From: Breznakia pachnodae
GTDB taxonomy: Bacteria > Bacillota_I > Bacilli_A > Erysipelotrichales > Erysipelotrichaceae
Direction of reading: 5' to 3'
NCBI RefSeq assembly: GCF_030814225.1
Contig: NZ_JAUSUR010000004.1
Location: forward strand, 248,001 to 312,000
DNA: 64,000 nucleotides
The translations under genes were made by a program, and so were the position numbers. Positions 34,232-43,023 of the stretch are shown here, in pieces (the first letter of the stretch is position 1; each line of letters begins with the position of its first letter). The notes beneath the pieces were generated by a model that was not told where the DNA came from, did no database searches, and was given only the letters and a program-made list of their open reading frames with translations.

Positions 34232-34564
34232 ATGGAGGTCCTTATGAGTGAAACATTACCTGCATGTCCTGTAGAAACTACATTACTGCTGATTGGCGAT
34301 AAATGGAAAGTATTGATTCTTAGAGATTTGATGGATGGAACAAAGCGTTTTAACGAGCTTCAAAGATCTATTGGAAAAATCTCTCAAAAAGTTCTGACAA
34401 CAAACCTACGTAAGATGGAAGAACACGGTTTATTGCAACGACAAATATATGCAGAAGTTCCTCCAAGAGTAGAGTACACTCTAACTGATACTGGTTATAG
34501 TTTAAAACCAATATTAGATGCAATGCATAGTTGGGGCAATAATTATAAAGAAACAAGCAAATAA
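34232..34564 (+). CDS. HxlR-family transcriptional regulator
   Basis: 110 residues with the HxlR winged helix: the N-terminal Cys in LPACPVETTLLLIGDKWKVL, then ILRDLMDGTKRFNELQRSIG and ISQKVLTTNLRKMEEHGLL. The N-terminal Cys lies where YodB/HypR-type regulators sense oxidants and electrophiles. It is 57 bp downstream of the PNPOx-like gene and probably co-transcribed, giving a plausible redox-sensing unit. Confidence 0.9.
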   Translation: MEVLMSETLPACPVETTLLLIGDKWKVLILRDLMDGTKRFNELQRSIGKISQKVLTTNLRKMEEHGLLQRQIYAEVPPRVEYTLTDTGYSLKPILDAMHSWGNNYKETSK

Positions 34565-34611
34565 AAAGAAGTAGATATGTACAAATTCAAGTGCATATAT
34601 CTACTTCTTTT
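34563..34611. terminator. Bidirectional terminator
   Basis: AAAAAGAAGTAGATAT (34563-34578) pairs with ATATCTACTTCTTTT (34597-34611). T-runs occur on both sides. It serves the HxlR gene and the converging ferritin-VIT gene. Confidence 0.82.
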
Positions 34612-34612
34612 C

Positions 34613-35500
34613 TTATGCTACATCAATACCAAATACATTCTTTGCGACAGTTCCAATTAGGAATGAGATTAAAGCTACCGATAATGAAATAACAACCATT
34701 TCTAAGAAGCGTCTAAAGAATGGTTCATCTTTTGCAACTGAAATATAATAATTAAAGAAAAAGATAATAATTACAACAGTTAGAATCATAAAAGTAAAAG
34801 CCAATACATATTGTGTTGATGGTAACAATAAATAAGGAAGAACCAATAACACAACTGTAATCAAATATGCAATTCCTGTGTAGGCACTTGATTTAATTGC
34901 ATCTTTATTTCCTTCTGCACGTTGTGCCAGATAATTTGATGCAGCCATTGATAAAGTCGCGGATATTCCAGTAACGATACCCGTAAGCGCTATAATCTGA
35001 TTGTTTGCTAATGCGAAGGTCACTCCAGCAATGGCACCAGTCAATTCGACTAAAGCATCATTGAGACCTAATACAATTGCTCCCAGATAATGAAGACGTT
35101 CTTCGTCCAACATTGCATATAACTCTTTTTCATGACGTCTTTCATCCTTTAAGATATCTGCAGTCTGAGGTAATTCCTGTTGCATCTCTACATACATTTC
35201 CTCACTCACTTGTTCACCTTTCTGCATTTTCTTTACAACAAATGTAAATCCTAATACTAGTGTGAAAAACTTAAGCATAAGTATCTCCAGAGAACTTGGT
35301 TTAATTGTTTCCTCAGTAATTGATTTCCATACCTCTGCATGCTTTTGTTCATCCTCAGACATCTGTTTTAATATCTGTTTATTCTTTTCATCTTTTTCAT
35401 GTTTTGACATAAAGCCATAAATAATTGACCCTGTAACTTCATCCTTTTGAGCTTTTCTTATTGTCATCAATAAATCAGAACTTATATCTTCTTTCCTCAT
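34613..35500 (-). CDS. VIT1/CCC1-family transporter with N-terminal ferritin-like domain
   Basis: About 295 residues. The N-terminal about 130 residues are a rubrerythrin/ferritin-like helical domain with EXXH-type ligands (EDEQKHAEVW, DERRHEKELYAM). The C-terminal half is a five-helix VIT1/CCC1 transporter core (LGAIVLGLNDALVELTGAIA). Family members transport Fe2+ or Mn2+ across the membrane, and the ferritin-like part probably binds the metal. The start is set at 35500 (MRKEDISSD), six bases after GGAGG; the frame is open 11 codons further. Confidence 0.87.
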   Translation of the reverse strand: MRKEDISSDLLMTIRKAQKDEVTGSIIYGFMSKHEKDEKNKQILKQMSEDEQKHAEVWKSITEETIKPSSLEILMLKFFTLVLGFTFVVKKMQKGEQVSEEMYVEMQQELPQTADILKDERRHEKELYAMLDEERLHYLGAIVLGLNDALVELTGAIAGVTFALANNQIIALTGIVTGISATLSMAASNYLAQRAEGNKDAIKSSAYTGIAYLITVVLLVLPYLLLPSTQYVLAFTFMILTVVIIIFFFNYYISVAKDEPFFRRFLEMVVISLSVALISFLIGTVAKNVFGIDVA

Positions 35501-35618
35501 TTTATTTCCTCCTAATTTCCATTTATTTTGCACAATTAAATTTTATACAATTTATATTATATATGGTAACACTCTACAGTATTTTGTCAACACTTTATAA
35601 CTTCACTACTATGAAGTA

Positions 35619-35660
35619 TAAAAAAGTCATATACCTCTTTTATGAAATATATGACTTTTT
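35619..35660 (-). terminator. Terminator of the BglG-PTS-glycohydrolase operon
   Basis: AAAAAAGTCATATA (35620-35633) pairs with TATATGACTTTTT (35648-35660). A T-run follows on the minus strand. Confidence 0.82.
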
Positions 35661-35680
35661 GTCTCTTTATAAATCAAATA

Positions 35681-36682
35681 TTATTTTATATTCAAGCTTC
35701 CCTTAATTTGCATAACCTTACTTACATAACTATTTATACCTATATGATTCACTGCTTCAAGTAATTCAATCTCTCTTGTTTCAGGTAAATATCCTAATGA
35801 GCCACAAATGCTGCAAGCAATTGCACCAATTGTGTCTGTATCGCCACCAATAGATGCACATAAAGATGCAACTTTTCTAACTTCTCCATTTGCATATTTA
35901 ATAATAGCTAGAGCACAAGGTAATGTTTCAGTACAATATATACTTGTTCCAATAATATTTGATAATTTTAATAAAAATTCAGATTCCTCTATTTTTTCTT
36001 CAGCAATATTTATCGCTATTTCTATTCTTGATTTTAAAGATGCCGAAGGCATATCGAATCCAACACCTTTACAATAATCAATCATTTCATAACTAAGGCA
36101 CTCTAAATCATTCAAATCTTTCTCTTTTCGACAATAGCAACTAACTAAATACGCAACCACACTGGCACTCGTAATACAGATATTCGAAGCATGAGTAGGT
36201 TCATTTATTGTTTTTACTAAATGTAGAATATCTGATTTAGTGCCTGCAATAAATCCAATAGGTGATATCTTCATCATTGCTCCATTGGAAACTGCATATC
36301 GAGCATCCGTATTTTTTTCGCCATGATGATATGCTTCAATTGCTTTCAAAGTTGAAGGACCAATAACCAGATTAGCAATGGAGCTATGGTTATACCAATC
36401 TGATAAATATTTTATATATACATCACTTGTAAATTGATTACTATTTTCATATAGAGCATCTATTAAAAGAAGTGTGTGTAATGTATCATCAGTTATTTCA
36501 CCTACATTGAATGTCCTACTTGAAATCATTCGATTTATTGACGGAATGAATTCTGTAATTCCTTCTTCAAAACATTCATAAATGGCTTCTAGTGACATCC
36601 CTTCTGTTGGCATTCCATATGCATCACCATATGCACCACCTACAAGGGATGCATAAATTCTATTTACTGATATATCAGACAT
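35681..36682 (-). CDS. ADP-ribosylglycohydrolase-family protein
   Basis: 333 residues with the metal-binding motifs of the family: GAYGDAYGMPTE near the start, ITDDTLHTLLLIDAL, and GGDTDTIGAIACSI near the C-terminus. These hold two Mg2+/Mn2+ ions that cleave N- or O-glycosidic bonds to ribose in ADP-ribosyl compounds. Here it follows a PTS permease by 4 bp (its ribosome site overlaps the permease stop). It may therefore cleave an imported, phosphorylated ribosyl-type glycoside rather than act on ADP-ribosylated protein; this is inference. Confidence 0.88.
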   Translation of the reverse strand: MSDISVNRIYASLVGGAYGDAYGMPTEGMSLEAIYECFEEGITEFIPSINRMISSRTFNVGEITDDTLHTLLLIDALYENSNQFTSDVYIKYLSDWYNHSSIANLVIGPSTLKAIEAYHHGEKNTDARYAVSNGAMMKISPIGFIAGTKSDILHLVKTINEPTHASNICITSASVVAYLVSCYCRKEKDLNDLECLSYEMIDYCKGVGFDMPSASLKSRIEIAINIAEEKIEESEFLLKLSNIIGTSIYCTETLPCALAIIKYANGEVRKVASLCASIGGDTDTIGAIACSICGSLGYLPETREIELLEAVNHIGINSYVSKVMQIKGSLNIK

Positions 36683-36686
36683 AACA

Positions 36687-38636
36687 TTATCCTATTGATG
36701 CACTTGAGGAAGCCTTGTTGGACAAAGTAACAATCAATGGTTCATTAACATTTACTAGTTGATTCTCATCAATTGCTTCTAAAACATCTAAATATGCCTG
36801 TGTATTCGATACAATGATATAAGTTTGCATATTATATCCCAATACTTTTAGTTTATCTAAATCAAATTTAGCAATTAACTCTCCCTTTTCAATTCGATCT
36901 CCTTGTTCTTTTAATACAGTAAAATGATCACCTTTCAAATTCACAATGTCAATACCAATATGTAATAATAACTCTACGCCTGAATCACTTAGCATTCCAA
37001 AAGAGTGTTTCGTAGGAAATATCATACTCATCGTTCCATCAAATGGTGCAAAAACATCGCCACTTGTTGGGTTTATTGCAATACCATGACCAAGTTTTTC
37101 TTCTTTGAAAGAAATATCATTTGCATTTCTCAACAATACTGTTTCTCCTGCGATTGGAGATGAAATAATTTCTTTTTCAAAACCACTTTCTACTATCTCC
37201 TTTTCCTTTGACTTAACACGTTCATTTTTGAATGTGAAAAGTGTCAGAATAAAAGGAACTCCAATTACAATACAACATGCAATAATCATATTCCACATAC
37301 CTGCCAAAGATGCAGTTTCTGGATTTATGAATCCCACAACACCTAATATAGTGCCAGTAAGTGCATAATTATAAGTATTTGTAGCAGCCAGCCATACTCC
37401 TCCTAGCGTAGCACCAATAATACAATATAAGAAATATTTCTTATTCGGAACTGTAACCCCATATAAACCAGGTTCCATGATATGACATAATGCTGAAATT
37501 GCAGCTGGCGCAGCCATTGCTTTCATTTTTTTATCTTTTGCTCTAAACCAAATTGCAAAACATACTCCTGCTATCGAGAATGCAGAGGGCCACATACACG
37601 CCATAATTGGGTCATAGCCAAGCATTGCGAAACTATTATATGTAATTGGAGATAGTGCCCAGTGAATTCCTAATACAACCATCGGCTGGTAAGTTATATT
37701 AATTACAATTGCAGAGACAATTGGATTGATATTATATGCCGCCATAACAATATTCTGCATTAATAGACCTGCAAAGTTACTAATTGGTCCTAAAAATAAA
37801 AGCGTCATTGGAAATGCAACTATCATTGTAACCATTGGCACTACAGAAAATGCTACCAAATCAGAACAGTATTTGCTTGTTATTTTTTCAACCTTTGAAG
37901 CAAAATACACTGAAACGATTGCAGGTATAATTGCATAAGCATATCCTCCACTTTGTAACAGAATAGGAATACCAAAGAAAGTGGAATATACATCTGTTTC
38001 AAACCACGTGCCAGAAAACATAGTATATAGTGGTGATGTATCTACTGGGTTTATCATACTTTCCAAAGTCGGATATACTAATGCAAGACCTAAAACAAGA
38101 CCTACATAAGCATATTTCATATTAAAGTATTTCGCTGCTGTATAACCTACAAAAGCGGGCAAAAACATTAAAACAACATTTGCGACAGTTAAAATCAATT
38201 GATATTCAAGTGAATCAGAAGACAAAAGTCCTATGGAACTAACTAACACCAACAGTCCTCTTAAGAGTCCTGTCGCTGCCATTACACTTAAGAATGGTGA
38301 CATACATTTTGTTAATGTAGTAATTGCTCTTGAGAGCAAATTCCCTTTTTTCTTTACCTCAACATCATCGGTTTCTGAATAATTGTCTAATTTTAATTGA
38401 CGGCTAAATTCATCATATACATCTGCAACGATTGTACCAACAACAACCTGATACTCATCTCCTGATTTTTGTGCTGTTAATACTTTCTCGTTTGCAAGAA
38501 TATTATCTTCATTGATCAGACTATAATCTTTTAAATTTAAGCGAATTCTTGTTAAACAATGAGAGGCTTTTATTATATTCTTTTGACCTCCAACATTATT
38601 AATTATTGTTTTTACTAAAGTTTCATATTTTCTCAT
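36687..38636 (-). CDS. Beta-glucoside-type PTS permease, EIIBCA
   Basis: 649 residues in the order EIIB, EIIC, EIIA. EIIB (about 1-85) holds the phospho-acceptor Cys27 in ASHCLTRIRL. EIIC (about 100-470) has ten or so helices. EIIA (about 490-640) has FDGTMSMIFPTKHSFGM and the active His in LLLHIGIDIVNL. It imports and phosphorylates a sugar or glycoside. The partner hydrolase is an ADP-ribosylglycohydrolase and not the usual phospho-beta-glucosidase, so the substrate is probably not an ordinary beta-glucoside. A BglG gene with RAT sites lies upstream. Confidence 0.9.
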   Translation of the reverse strand: MRKYETLVKTIINNVGGQKNIIKASHCLTRIRLNLKDYSLINEDNILANEKVLTAQKSGDEYQVVVGTIVADVYDEFSRQLKLDNYSETDDVEVKKKGNLLSRAITTLTKCMSPFLSVMAATGLLRGLLVLVSSIGLLSSDSLEYQLILTVANVVLMFLPAFVGYTAAKYFNMKYAYVGLVLGLALVYPTLESMINPVDTSPLYTMFSGTWFETDVYSTFFGIPILLQSGGYAYAIIPAIVSVYFASKVEKITSKYCSDLVAFSVVPMVTMIVAFPMTLLFLGPISNFAGLLMQNIVMAAYNINPIVSAIVINITYQPMVVLGIHWALSPITYNSFAMLGYDPIMACMWPSAFSIAGVCFAIWFRAKDKKMKAMAAPAAISALCHIMEPGLYGVTVPNKKYFLYCIIGATLGGVWLAATNTYNYALTGTILGVVGFINPETASLAGMWNMIIACCIVIGVPFILTLFTFKNERVKSKEKEIVESGFEKEIISSPIAGETVLLRNANDISFKEEKLGHGIAINPTSGDVFAPFDGTMSMIFPTKHSFGMLSDSGVELLLHIGIDIVNLKGDHFTVLKEQGDRIEKGELIAKFDLDKLKVLGYNMQTYIIVSNTQAYLDVLEAIDENQLVNVNEPLIVTLSNKASSSASIG

Positions 38637-38643
38637 ATTTTTT

Positions 38644-38693
38644 CCTCCAAAAATTTTAGTTTTGAAGGTTTAGCCAACTTAATGTAACCATCC
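38644..38693 (-). promoter_or_regulatory. Second RAT element joined to a Shine-Dalgarno-masking hairpin
   Basis: A 27-base RAT-like element (38667-38693, minus strand) begins GGATGGTTAC and ends GGCTAAACC, as in LicT/SacY targets. It overlaps by two bases the 5' arm of a 9-bp hairpin: CCTTCAAAA (38660-38668) with TTTTGGAGG (38644-38652). The 3' arm is the GGAGG of the PTS gene, and no T-run follows, so the alternative structure would block translation and not transcription. Confidence 0.6.
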
Positions 38694-38709
38694 AGCATAA
38701 AGATTGTTA

Positions 38710-39543
38710 TTAATTTTGATTTAGTCTATTGATATGAATTGTGAGGTATAGTAATTCTTCATCTGTGATATCATATGCATATTTTTTCTTTATGAATTCC
38801 CGAACCTTTTCAGCACATTGATATGCTTTTTGATATTTTCTTTTCAATGCTACAAGTAACTCGTCCTCATCTGCACTACTATATGTTTGATGAGCCAGCA
38901 GACGTTGAGCAAATAAACGCAAATGCATTATAAATCGATAATAGTTAACAGAATTTTCATTATACTGTTGCTGATAAAAATCACTAACTACTTGAATTAT
39001 CTCATGTATAATTTCAGTCATTTGATACGCTATATCTTCACTTGTTTCTTTATCTTCGGTATTCGTTAATAAATGTAAAGCTATAAATGCAGCTTCATCC
39101 TCTGTTAGTTGAACATCAAATGTTTGATTAATCATATTTACTGCTTCAAGTCCGAATTCAAACTCTTTGATATAAAATCTTCGAATATCGGGTAATAAAG
39201 GGTTTCGTAATTGAATTCCTTTACGTGCTCGATCAACAATACCTTTGATATGATCACTCAATGAAATAAAGATAATATCCGCATCTATATCTAAACTGGC
39301 TTTGGCTTCTTTTAAGATTGCATCTGCTAACTGTAAATACTCTAAAGGTATTGTTTGTAATAACGATATAATGCGATCTGCATCACTATAGTTACTCAAT
39401 AGAAATATTTTTTGAATTTTTGTTTCATCTATCACATCACCAACATCTGCTCGAAATGCTATCCCTCGTCCCATAATGACTTTTTCTTGTTTATTCTCAA
39501 TTACTGTAACAACATTGTTGTTCAGTATTTTAAATATTTTCAT
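38710..39543 (-). CDS. BglG/LicT-family transcription antiterminator
   Basis: 277 residues: an N-terminal RNA-binding CAT domain (MKIFKILNNNVVTVIENKQE then KVIMGRGIAF) and two PTS regulation domains with phospho-His sites (SDHIKG, ALHLLTN, MHLRLFAQRL, TIHINRL). When the cognate EII is busy transporting, the protein is dephosphorylated at PRD1, dimerises, binds RAT RNA and prevents termination. It is the first gene of the operon and has a RAT/terminator in its own leader, which implies autoregulation. Confidence 0.92.
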   Translation of the reverse strand: MKIFKILNNNVVTVIENKQEKVIMGRGIAFRADVGDVIDETKIQKIFLLSNYSDADRIISLLQTIPLEYLQLADAILKEAKASLDIDADIIFISLSDHIKGIVDRARKGIQLRNPLLPDIRRFYIKEFEFGLEAVNMINQTFDVQLTEDEAAFIALHLLTNTEDKETSEDIAYQMTEIIHEIIQVVSDFYQQQYNENSVNYYRFIMHLRLFAQRLLAHQTYSSADEDELLVALKRKYQKAYQCAEKVREFIKKKYAYDITDEELLYLTIHINRLNQN

Positions 39544-39560
39544 AGTTCCTCCTTTCTAAC

Positions 39561-39603
39561 AAAAAAAACCCAACAGAAACATAAAATGTTCCTATTAGGT
39601 TTA
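39561..39603 (-). terminator. Leader terminator controlled by RAT
   Basis: On the minus strand AACCTAATAGGAACAT pairs with ATGTTTCTGTTGGGTT with small mismatches, followed by eight T residues just before the bglG ribosome site. Its 5' arm overlaps the end of the RAT. Confidence 0.85.
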
Positions 39604-39624
39604 GCTTAAGCTCAATAACTATCC
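39598..39624 (-). promoter_or_regulatory. Ribonucleic antiterminator (RAT) in the bglG leader
   Basis: The 27-base element begins GGATAGTTATTGAG and ends AAGCTAAACC on the minus strand, matching the LicT/SacT target pattern. The first 12 bases are repeated directly upstream (39625-39639, GGATAGTTATTAAGA), perhaps a remnant of duplication. Confidence 0.8.
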
Positions 39625-39649
39625 TCTTAATAACTATCCTTACGTGCAC

Positions 39650-39678
39650 ATTATAGCATACAAAGAATTGTTTTGAAA
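39650..39678 (-). promoter_or_regulatory. Promoter of the bglG-PTS operon
   Basis: On the minus strand TTCAAA, a 17-bp spacer and a perfect TATAAT (39650-39655), preceded by TGC (extended -10). The transcript would start just before the RAT. Confidence 0.7.
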
Positions 39679-39732
39679 GCCCTTTTATAAAATGCCTATT
39701 TTACCTATCTATTTTACCTTTTTTATAACCTA

Positions 39733-42273
39733 TTATTCACTTAATCTTTCCACAATACTTTGTTTTTCTACTTTTCTATAAATTAGAAGTGGTAATAAAA
39801 TTGAAATTATAAACACCACTACAATCAACACTCCTACTGCTACTGTTGGATAAGTAAATACAATTTTAGCTCGTCCTGCCTGGATGAAATTACTAACCAG
39901 ATACAGAATACCTGATCCTATACTTCCAAGCAACACAGTAACAACTATACCATACTGAAGTCCCTCTGATACTAGAAGGGTACGCAATTGTCCTCTAGTC
40001 ATCCCTATACTTTCAAGCACTACTAATTCTTTTCTTCTACTTGATAGTGAGGTATACATAACATTGAAGTAATTCAGCACTGCTAATCCAATTAGAATAA
40101 AGCTTAATGAGAATAGTAATATTCTTACTGATGTAATATACTCTACCGCTTCTTGTTCTGCTATATACTTCACAAATAATCCAACTTGTGGTAATTGTTC
40201 TGGAATAAACTCAGATGCTCTAACATTCAGAAGTTTATTTAATGTTTCATGTACTTCCAACACTTTATTTTTTTCTACATTAATAGAATACCTGTTAATT
40301 GTTTTGTACAGACCTGAGCGCTCAAACCCTTTTTCACTAATTAAAATATATGGGGCATAAGATGTATTTGTTGACATGTTTTTAAACTTTGGAAAACCTC
40401 TGGTATTTATATCTAAATATCCATCAAATATATATTTCCCAGCTTCTTCTCCTTGTTTGTTATATAGAGTTAAAGTACCACCTTTTGTCGCTGCAGCTTC
40501 CTCTAACATTTTCTCAGAGAAAACATGATGTTGTAAATTCAATACACTTTCTCCATTTATAAAACTATCCATATCAACATCTAAGTTATTATCATCAACA
40601 AATTTTTTAAACATTTCAATTTCATCATCATTAACAATTCTTAATCCACTTTCTCTCACAGGTTCTTCCTCTAAAGAAATTTCTCCTGCTTTCATAAGTG
40701 GATCCCACACCTCTTCACGAAGATCTATATTTGCATATGCTTCATATGCAGCATCTACATCCGTAATACCATCAATATTTCTTACCTCTTCTACAAACTC
40801 GCTGTTTAGAAATACATCTTCTGGGCCTGTAGAATATGCATTAAAATAATCATCTTCACTAAGTTCAAAATCAGGAGAATCTTTATACATGTTAGAATAA
40901 TCCAAAATCTGAATAGCCATAACCGAAGAAATACATAGGATACTTGCTGCAAACAACGAGAAGACAGTTTTTATAAATCTTCCTCGATTTTTGGTAATAT
41001 TACGCCATGCCATCTTTGGAATTGAAACACTCTTTTTCGCATGAATTTCCTTTTTACTAACTTTAATTTTCCCTTGAGAGAAGTATAATGCTTCTTTTGG
41101 TGAAATAGAATTAATCTTTGTCAATGGCAACAACATACTGACAACTGCTATTAATGCTGCAACACCTAGAACCACAAATAACAGCCATACTCTAAATGTT
41201 AAAACATCTACTACAGAAACATTAGATCCACTTGACAATCCCCTTAGGAACATTGGTAAAATAAGTTGTATCGCAAGGAACGCTAATATGCTTCCAATAA
41301 GTAAACCAAATACGGTTATATAAATAATCTGTCTTTGTTGAATTAAGAAAACTTGTTTCTTAGTCGTACCAATTGTACGAAGCAATCCCAATTCACGAAC
41401 ATCCTTTTCTAATGATATCTGCATAATATTATTGATTAACAGAAATACACTAACAGCAATAATTACACATAGTAGAATCATTACATCATAATCACCATAA
41501 ATATTTTCAATTGTTTTATATTCAATAGAATCACCAGCTGCAAATTGCTGTGTATCATCAATTGTCTCAATATCGTTATATAGTTTTTCTTCTGTTTCTT
41601 CAAACAGCAGACTATCATTTTGTTTCATTAGTAAATAATCCGGATTTTCCAACGATTTATTTGCTGTTTCCAAATATGCTTCTGAGAAAAAGGCAACCGC
41701 CGGAGATGTATGTGGATCAACATATTCAGTAAAATATCCACTAAGAATAAACTCTTCTGTAGTTTGAATCCCTTCATCCTTCACTACATCTAAGGAAACA
41801 ACAGTCCCAATCTCTGGTTTTACTCCTAATTCATCTAATGCACGCATAGGTAACATTACTTCATATTCATTTTCAGGATATGTTCCTTGAACATCTGTAA
41901 ATGCAGGAACATAAAGTTTTTCGTAAGCAACACCATCTGTTACTACACCAAGAAATATTTCATAATCACCCTTTACCCCTACATTTACATATGATTCCTT
42001 GCCTACAATATCTATATAATCTAGCTTCTTTATTTTTTCATATTGTTCTGGTGTCGGTCTATCTAGTAACGCTGTGCTTAGATCTCCACCCCTTCTTGCA
42101 GCTAATAGATATTCCGAATCCACTTGTGCAAAGGAAATACTAATAATACTAAATAATAATGTTACTACTGCCGCAATCGATACAATCAACAAATAATTTC
42201 GTGATCGGTTGTTCTTGTAACTTTTATTTGCTAATCGTTTGATGACAGATGCGTTGTTATTTGCAATCTTCAT
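39733..42273 (-). CDS. FtsX-type ABC transporter permease (two FtsX domains)
   Basis: 846 residues with eight predicted helices: TM1 near the N-terminus, a large outer domain (about 55-260), three helices, then a second set of one helix, an outer domain (about 470-690) and three helices. This is the duplicated FtsX/MacB-core arrangement found in peptide- and lipid-handling exporters of Gram-positives. It begins 2 bp after the ATPase gene. An adjacent two-component system of the antimicrobial-peptide-sensing type suggests a role in envelope stress or peptide resistance. It has fewer helices than BceB-type permeases (ten). Confidence 0.88.
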   Translation of the reverse strand: MKIANNNASVIKRLANKSYKNNRSRNYLLIVSIAAVVTLLFSIISISFAQVDSEYLLAARRGGDLSTALLDRPTPEQYEKIKKLDYIDIVGKESYVNVGVKGDYEIFLGVVTDGVAYEKLYVPAFTDVQGTYPENEYEVMLPMRALDELGVKPEIGTVVSLDVVKDEGIQTTEEFILSGYFTEYVDPHTSPAVAFFSEAYLETANKSLENPDYLLMKQNDSLLFEETEEKLYNDIETIDDTQQFAAGDSIEYKTIENIYGDYDVMILLCVIIAVSVFLLINNIMQISLEKDVRELGLLRTIGTTKKQVFLIQQRQIIYITVFGLLIGSILAFLAIQLILPMFLRGLSSGSNVSVVDVLTFRVWLLFVVLGVAALIAVVSMLLPLTKINSISPKEALYFSQGKIKVSKKEIHAKKSVSIPKMAWRNITKNRGRFIKTVFSLFAASILCISSVMAIQILDYSNMYKDSPDFELSEDDYFNAYSTGPEDVFLNSEFVEEVRNIDGITDVDAAYEAYANIDLREEVWDPLMKAGEISLEEEPVRESGLRIVNDDEIEMFKKFVDDNNLDVDMDSFINGESVLNLQHHVFSEKMLEEAAATKGGTLTLYNKQGEEAGKYIFDGYLDINTRGFPKFKNMSTNTSYAPYILISEKGFERSGLYKTINRYSINVEKNKVLEVHETLNKLLNVRASEFIPEQLPQVGLFVKYIAEQEAVEYITSVRILLFSLSFILIGLAVLNYFNVMYTSLSSRRKELVVLESIGMTRGQLRTLLVSEGLQYGIVVTVLLGSIGSGILYLVSNFIQAGRAKIVFTYPTVAVGVLIVVVFIISILLPLLIYRKVEKQSIVERLSE

Positions 42274-42275
42274 AC

Positions 42276-42941
42276 TTATAGTACCTTTCCATCCTCAATA
42301 CGAATAATCCGATCACACATCTGAGCGATTTCCTCACTGTGCGTTACAATAATAATCGTTTGCTGATACTTTTGAGCAGTCATCTTCATCAATCCAAGTA
42401 CTTCCATACTCGTTTTTGAATCCAAATTACCTGTTGGTTCATCAGCAAGAATGATTGCTGGTTTTGTCGATAATGCTCTAGCGATTGCTACACGTTGTTG
42501 TTGCCCTCCTGATAGATTTAGTGGCATTGAATACACCTTATCATTTAGTTTCAATGTATCAATAATTCCATCTACAAATGCCGTATCGACTGTTTTCCCA
42601 TCCAACTGTAATGGAAGGATTACATTTTCATATACATTTAATGTCGACATTAAATTATAGTTTTGAAAAACAAATCCAATGTTTCTTCTGCGAAACACTG
42701 TTAATTCTCTGTCATTCAATTTATCAATGTCAGTATCCAGTATTGTAACATTTCCATCTGTTGGATAATCCAATCCACCAATCATATTTAATAATGTAGT
42801 TTTTCCACTACCTGATGTCCCAACAATTGCAATAAATTCCCCTTGTTGAATTTCAATATCAACACCTTGTAGCGCTTTTACCTCGTTTTCTTTACCAGGT
42901 AAGTAAACCTTCTTAAGGTCTTTTGTTATAAGTACCATCAT
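42276..42941 (-). CDS. ABC transporter ATP-binding protein (MacB/LolD/SalX type)
   Basis: 221 residues with Walker A (GTSGSGKTT), Q-loop, signature [15 protein letters not shown] and Walker B with [14 protein letters not shown]. The PTGNLD version is typical of FtsX-partner ATPases. It works with the permease that follows immediately. The promoter is probably in the 80-bp gap after the terminator of the histidine kinase gene. The start is ATG at 42941, or the adjacent ATG 3 bases later, behind AAAGGAG. Confidence 0.92.
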   Translation of the reverse strand: MMVLITKDLKKVYLPGKENEVKALQGVDIEIQQGEFIAIVGTSGSGKTTLLNMIGGLDYPTDGNVTILDTDIDKLNDRELTVFRRRNIGFVFQNYNLMSTLNVYENVILPLQLDGKTVDTAFVDGIIDTLKLNDKVYSMPLNLSGGQQQRVAIARALSTKPAIILADEPTGNLDSKTSMEVLGLMKMTAQKYQQTIIIVTHSEEIAQMCDRIIRIEDGKVL

Positions 42942-42998
42942 AAGTTTTGTCTCCTTTATCTAACTACATTATAAAAACCAAATATTACAATTTAATAA

Positions 42999-43023
42999 CA
43001 AAAAAGAAACTTTTAACGTTTCT
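42999..43023 (-). terminator. Terminator of the two-component operon
   Basis: AGAAAC (43005-43010) and GTTTCT (43018-43023) form a short stem followed by TTTTTT on the minus strand. Confidence 0.65.

Noticed and set aside
36687-38636. Possible glucose/N-acetylglucosamine-type PTS
   Set aside because: The EIIB motif ASHCLTRIRL, the BCA order and the BglG/RAT context fit the beta-glucoside class better.
39674-39687. cre-like sequence TGAAAGCCCTTTTA near the bglG promoter
   Set aside because: The invariant central CG is CC here and it lies upstream of the -35; too weak to call a CcpA site.
39701-39725. Short direct repeat TATTTTACC in the gap between the bglG leader and the permease gene
   Set aside because: Two copies of nine bases in AT-rich DNA, with no associated feature.
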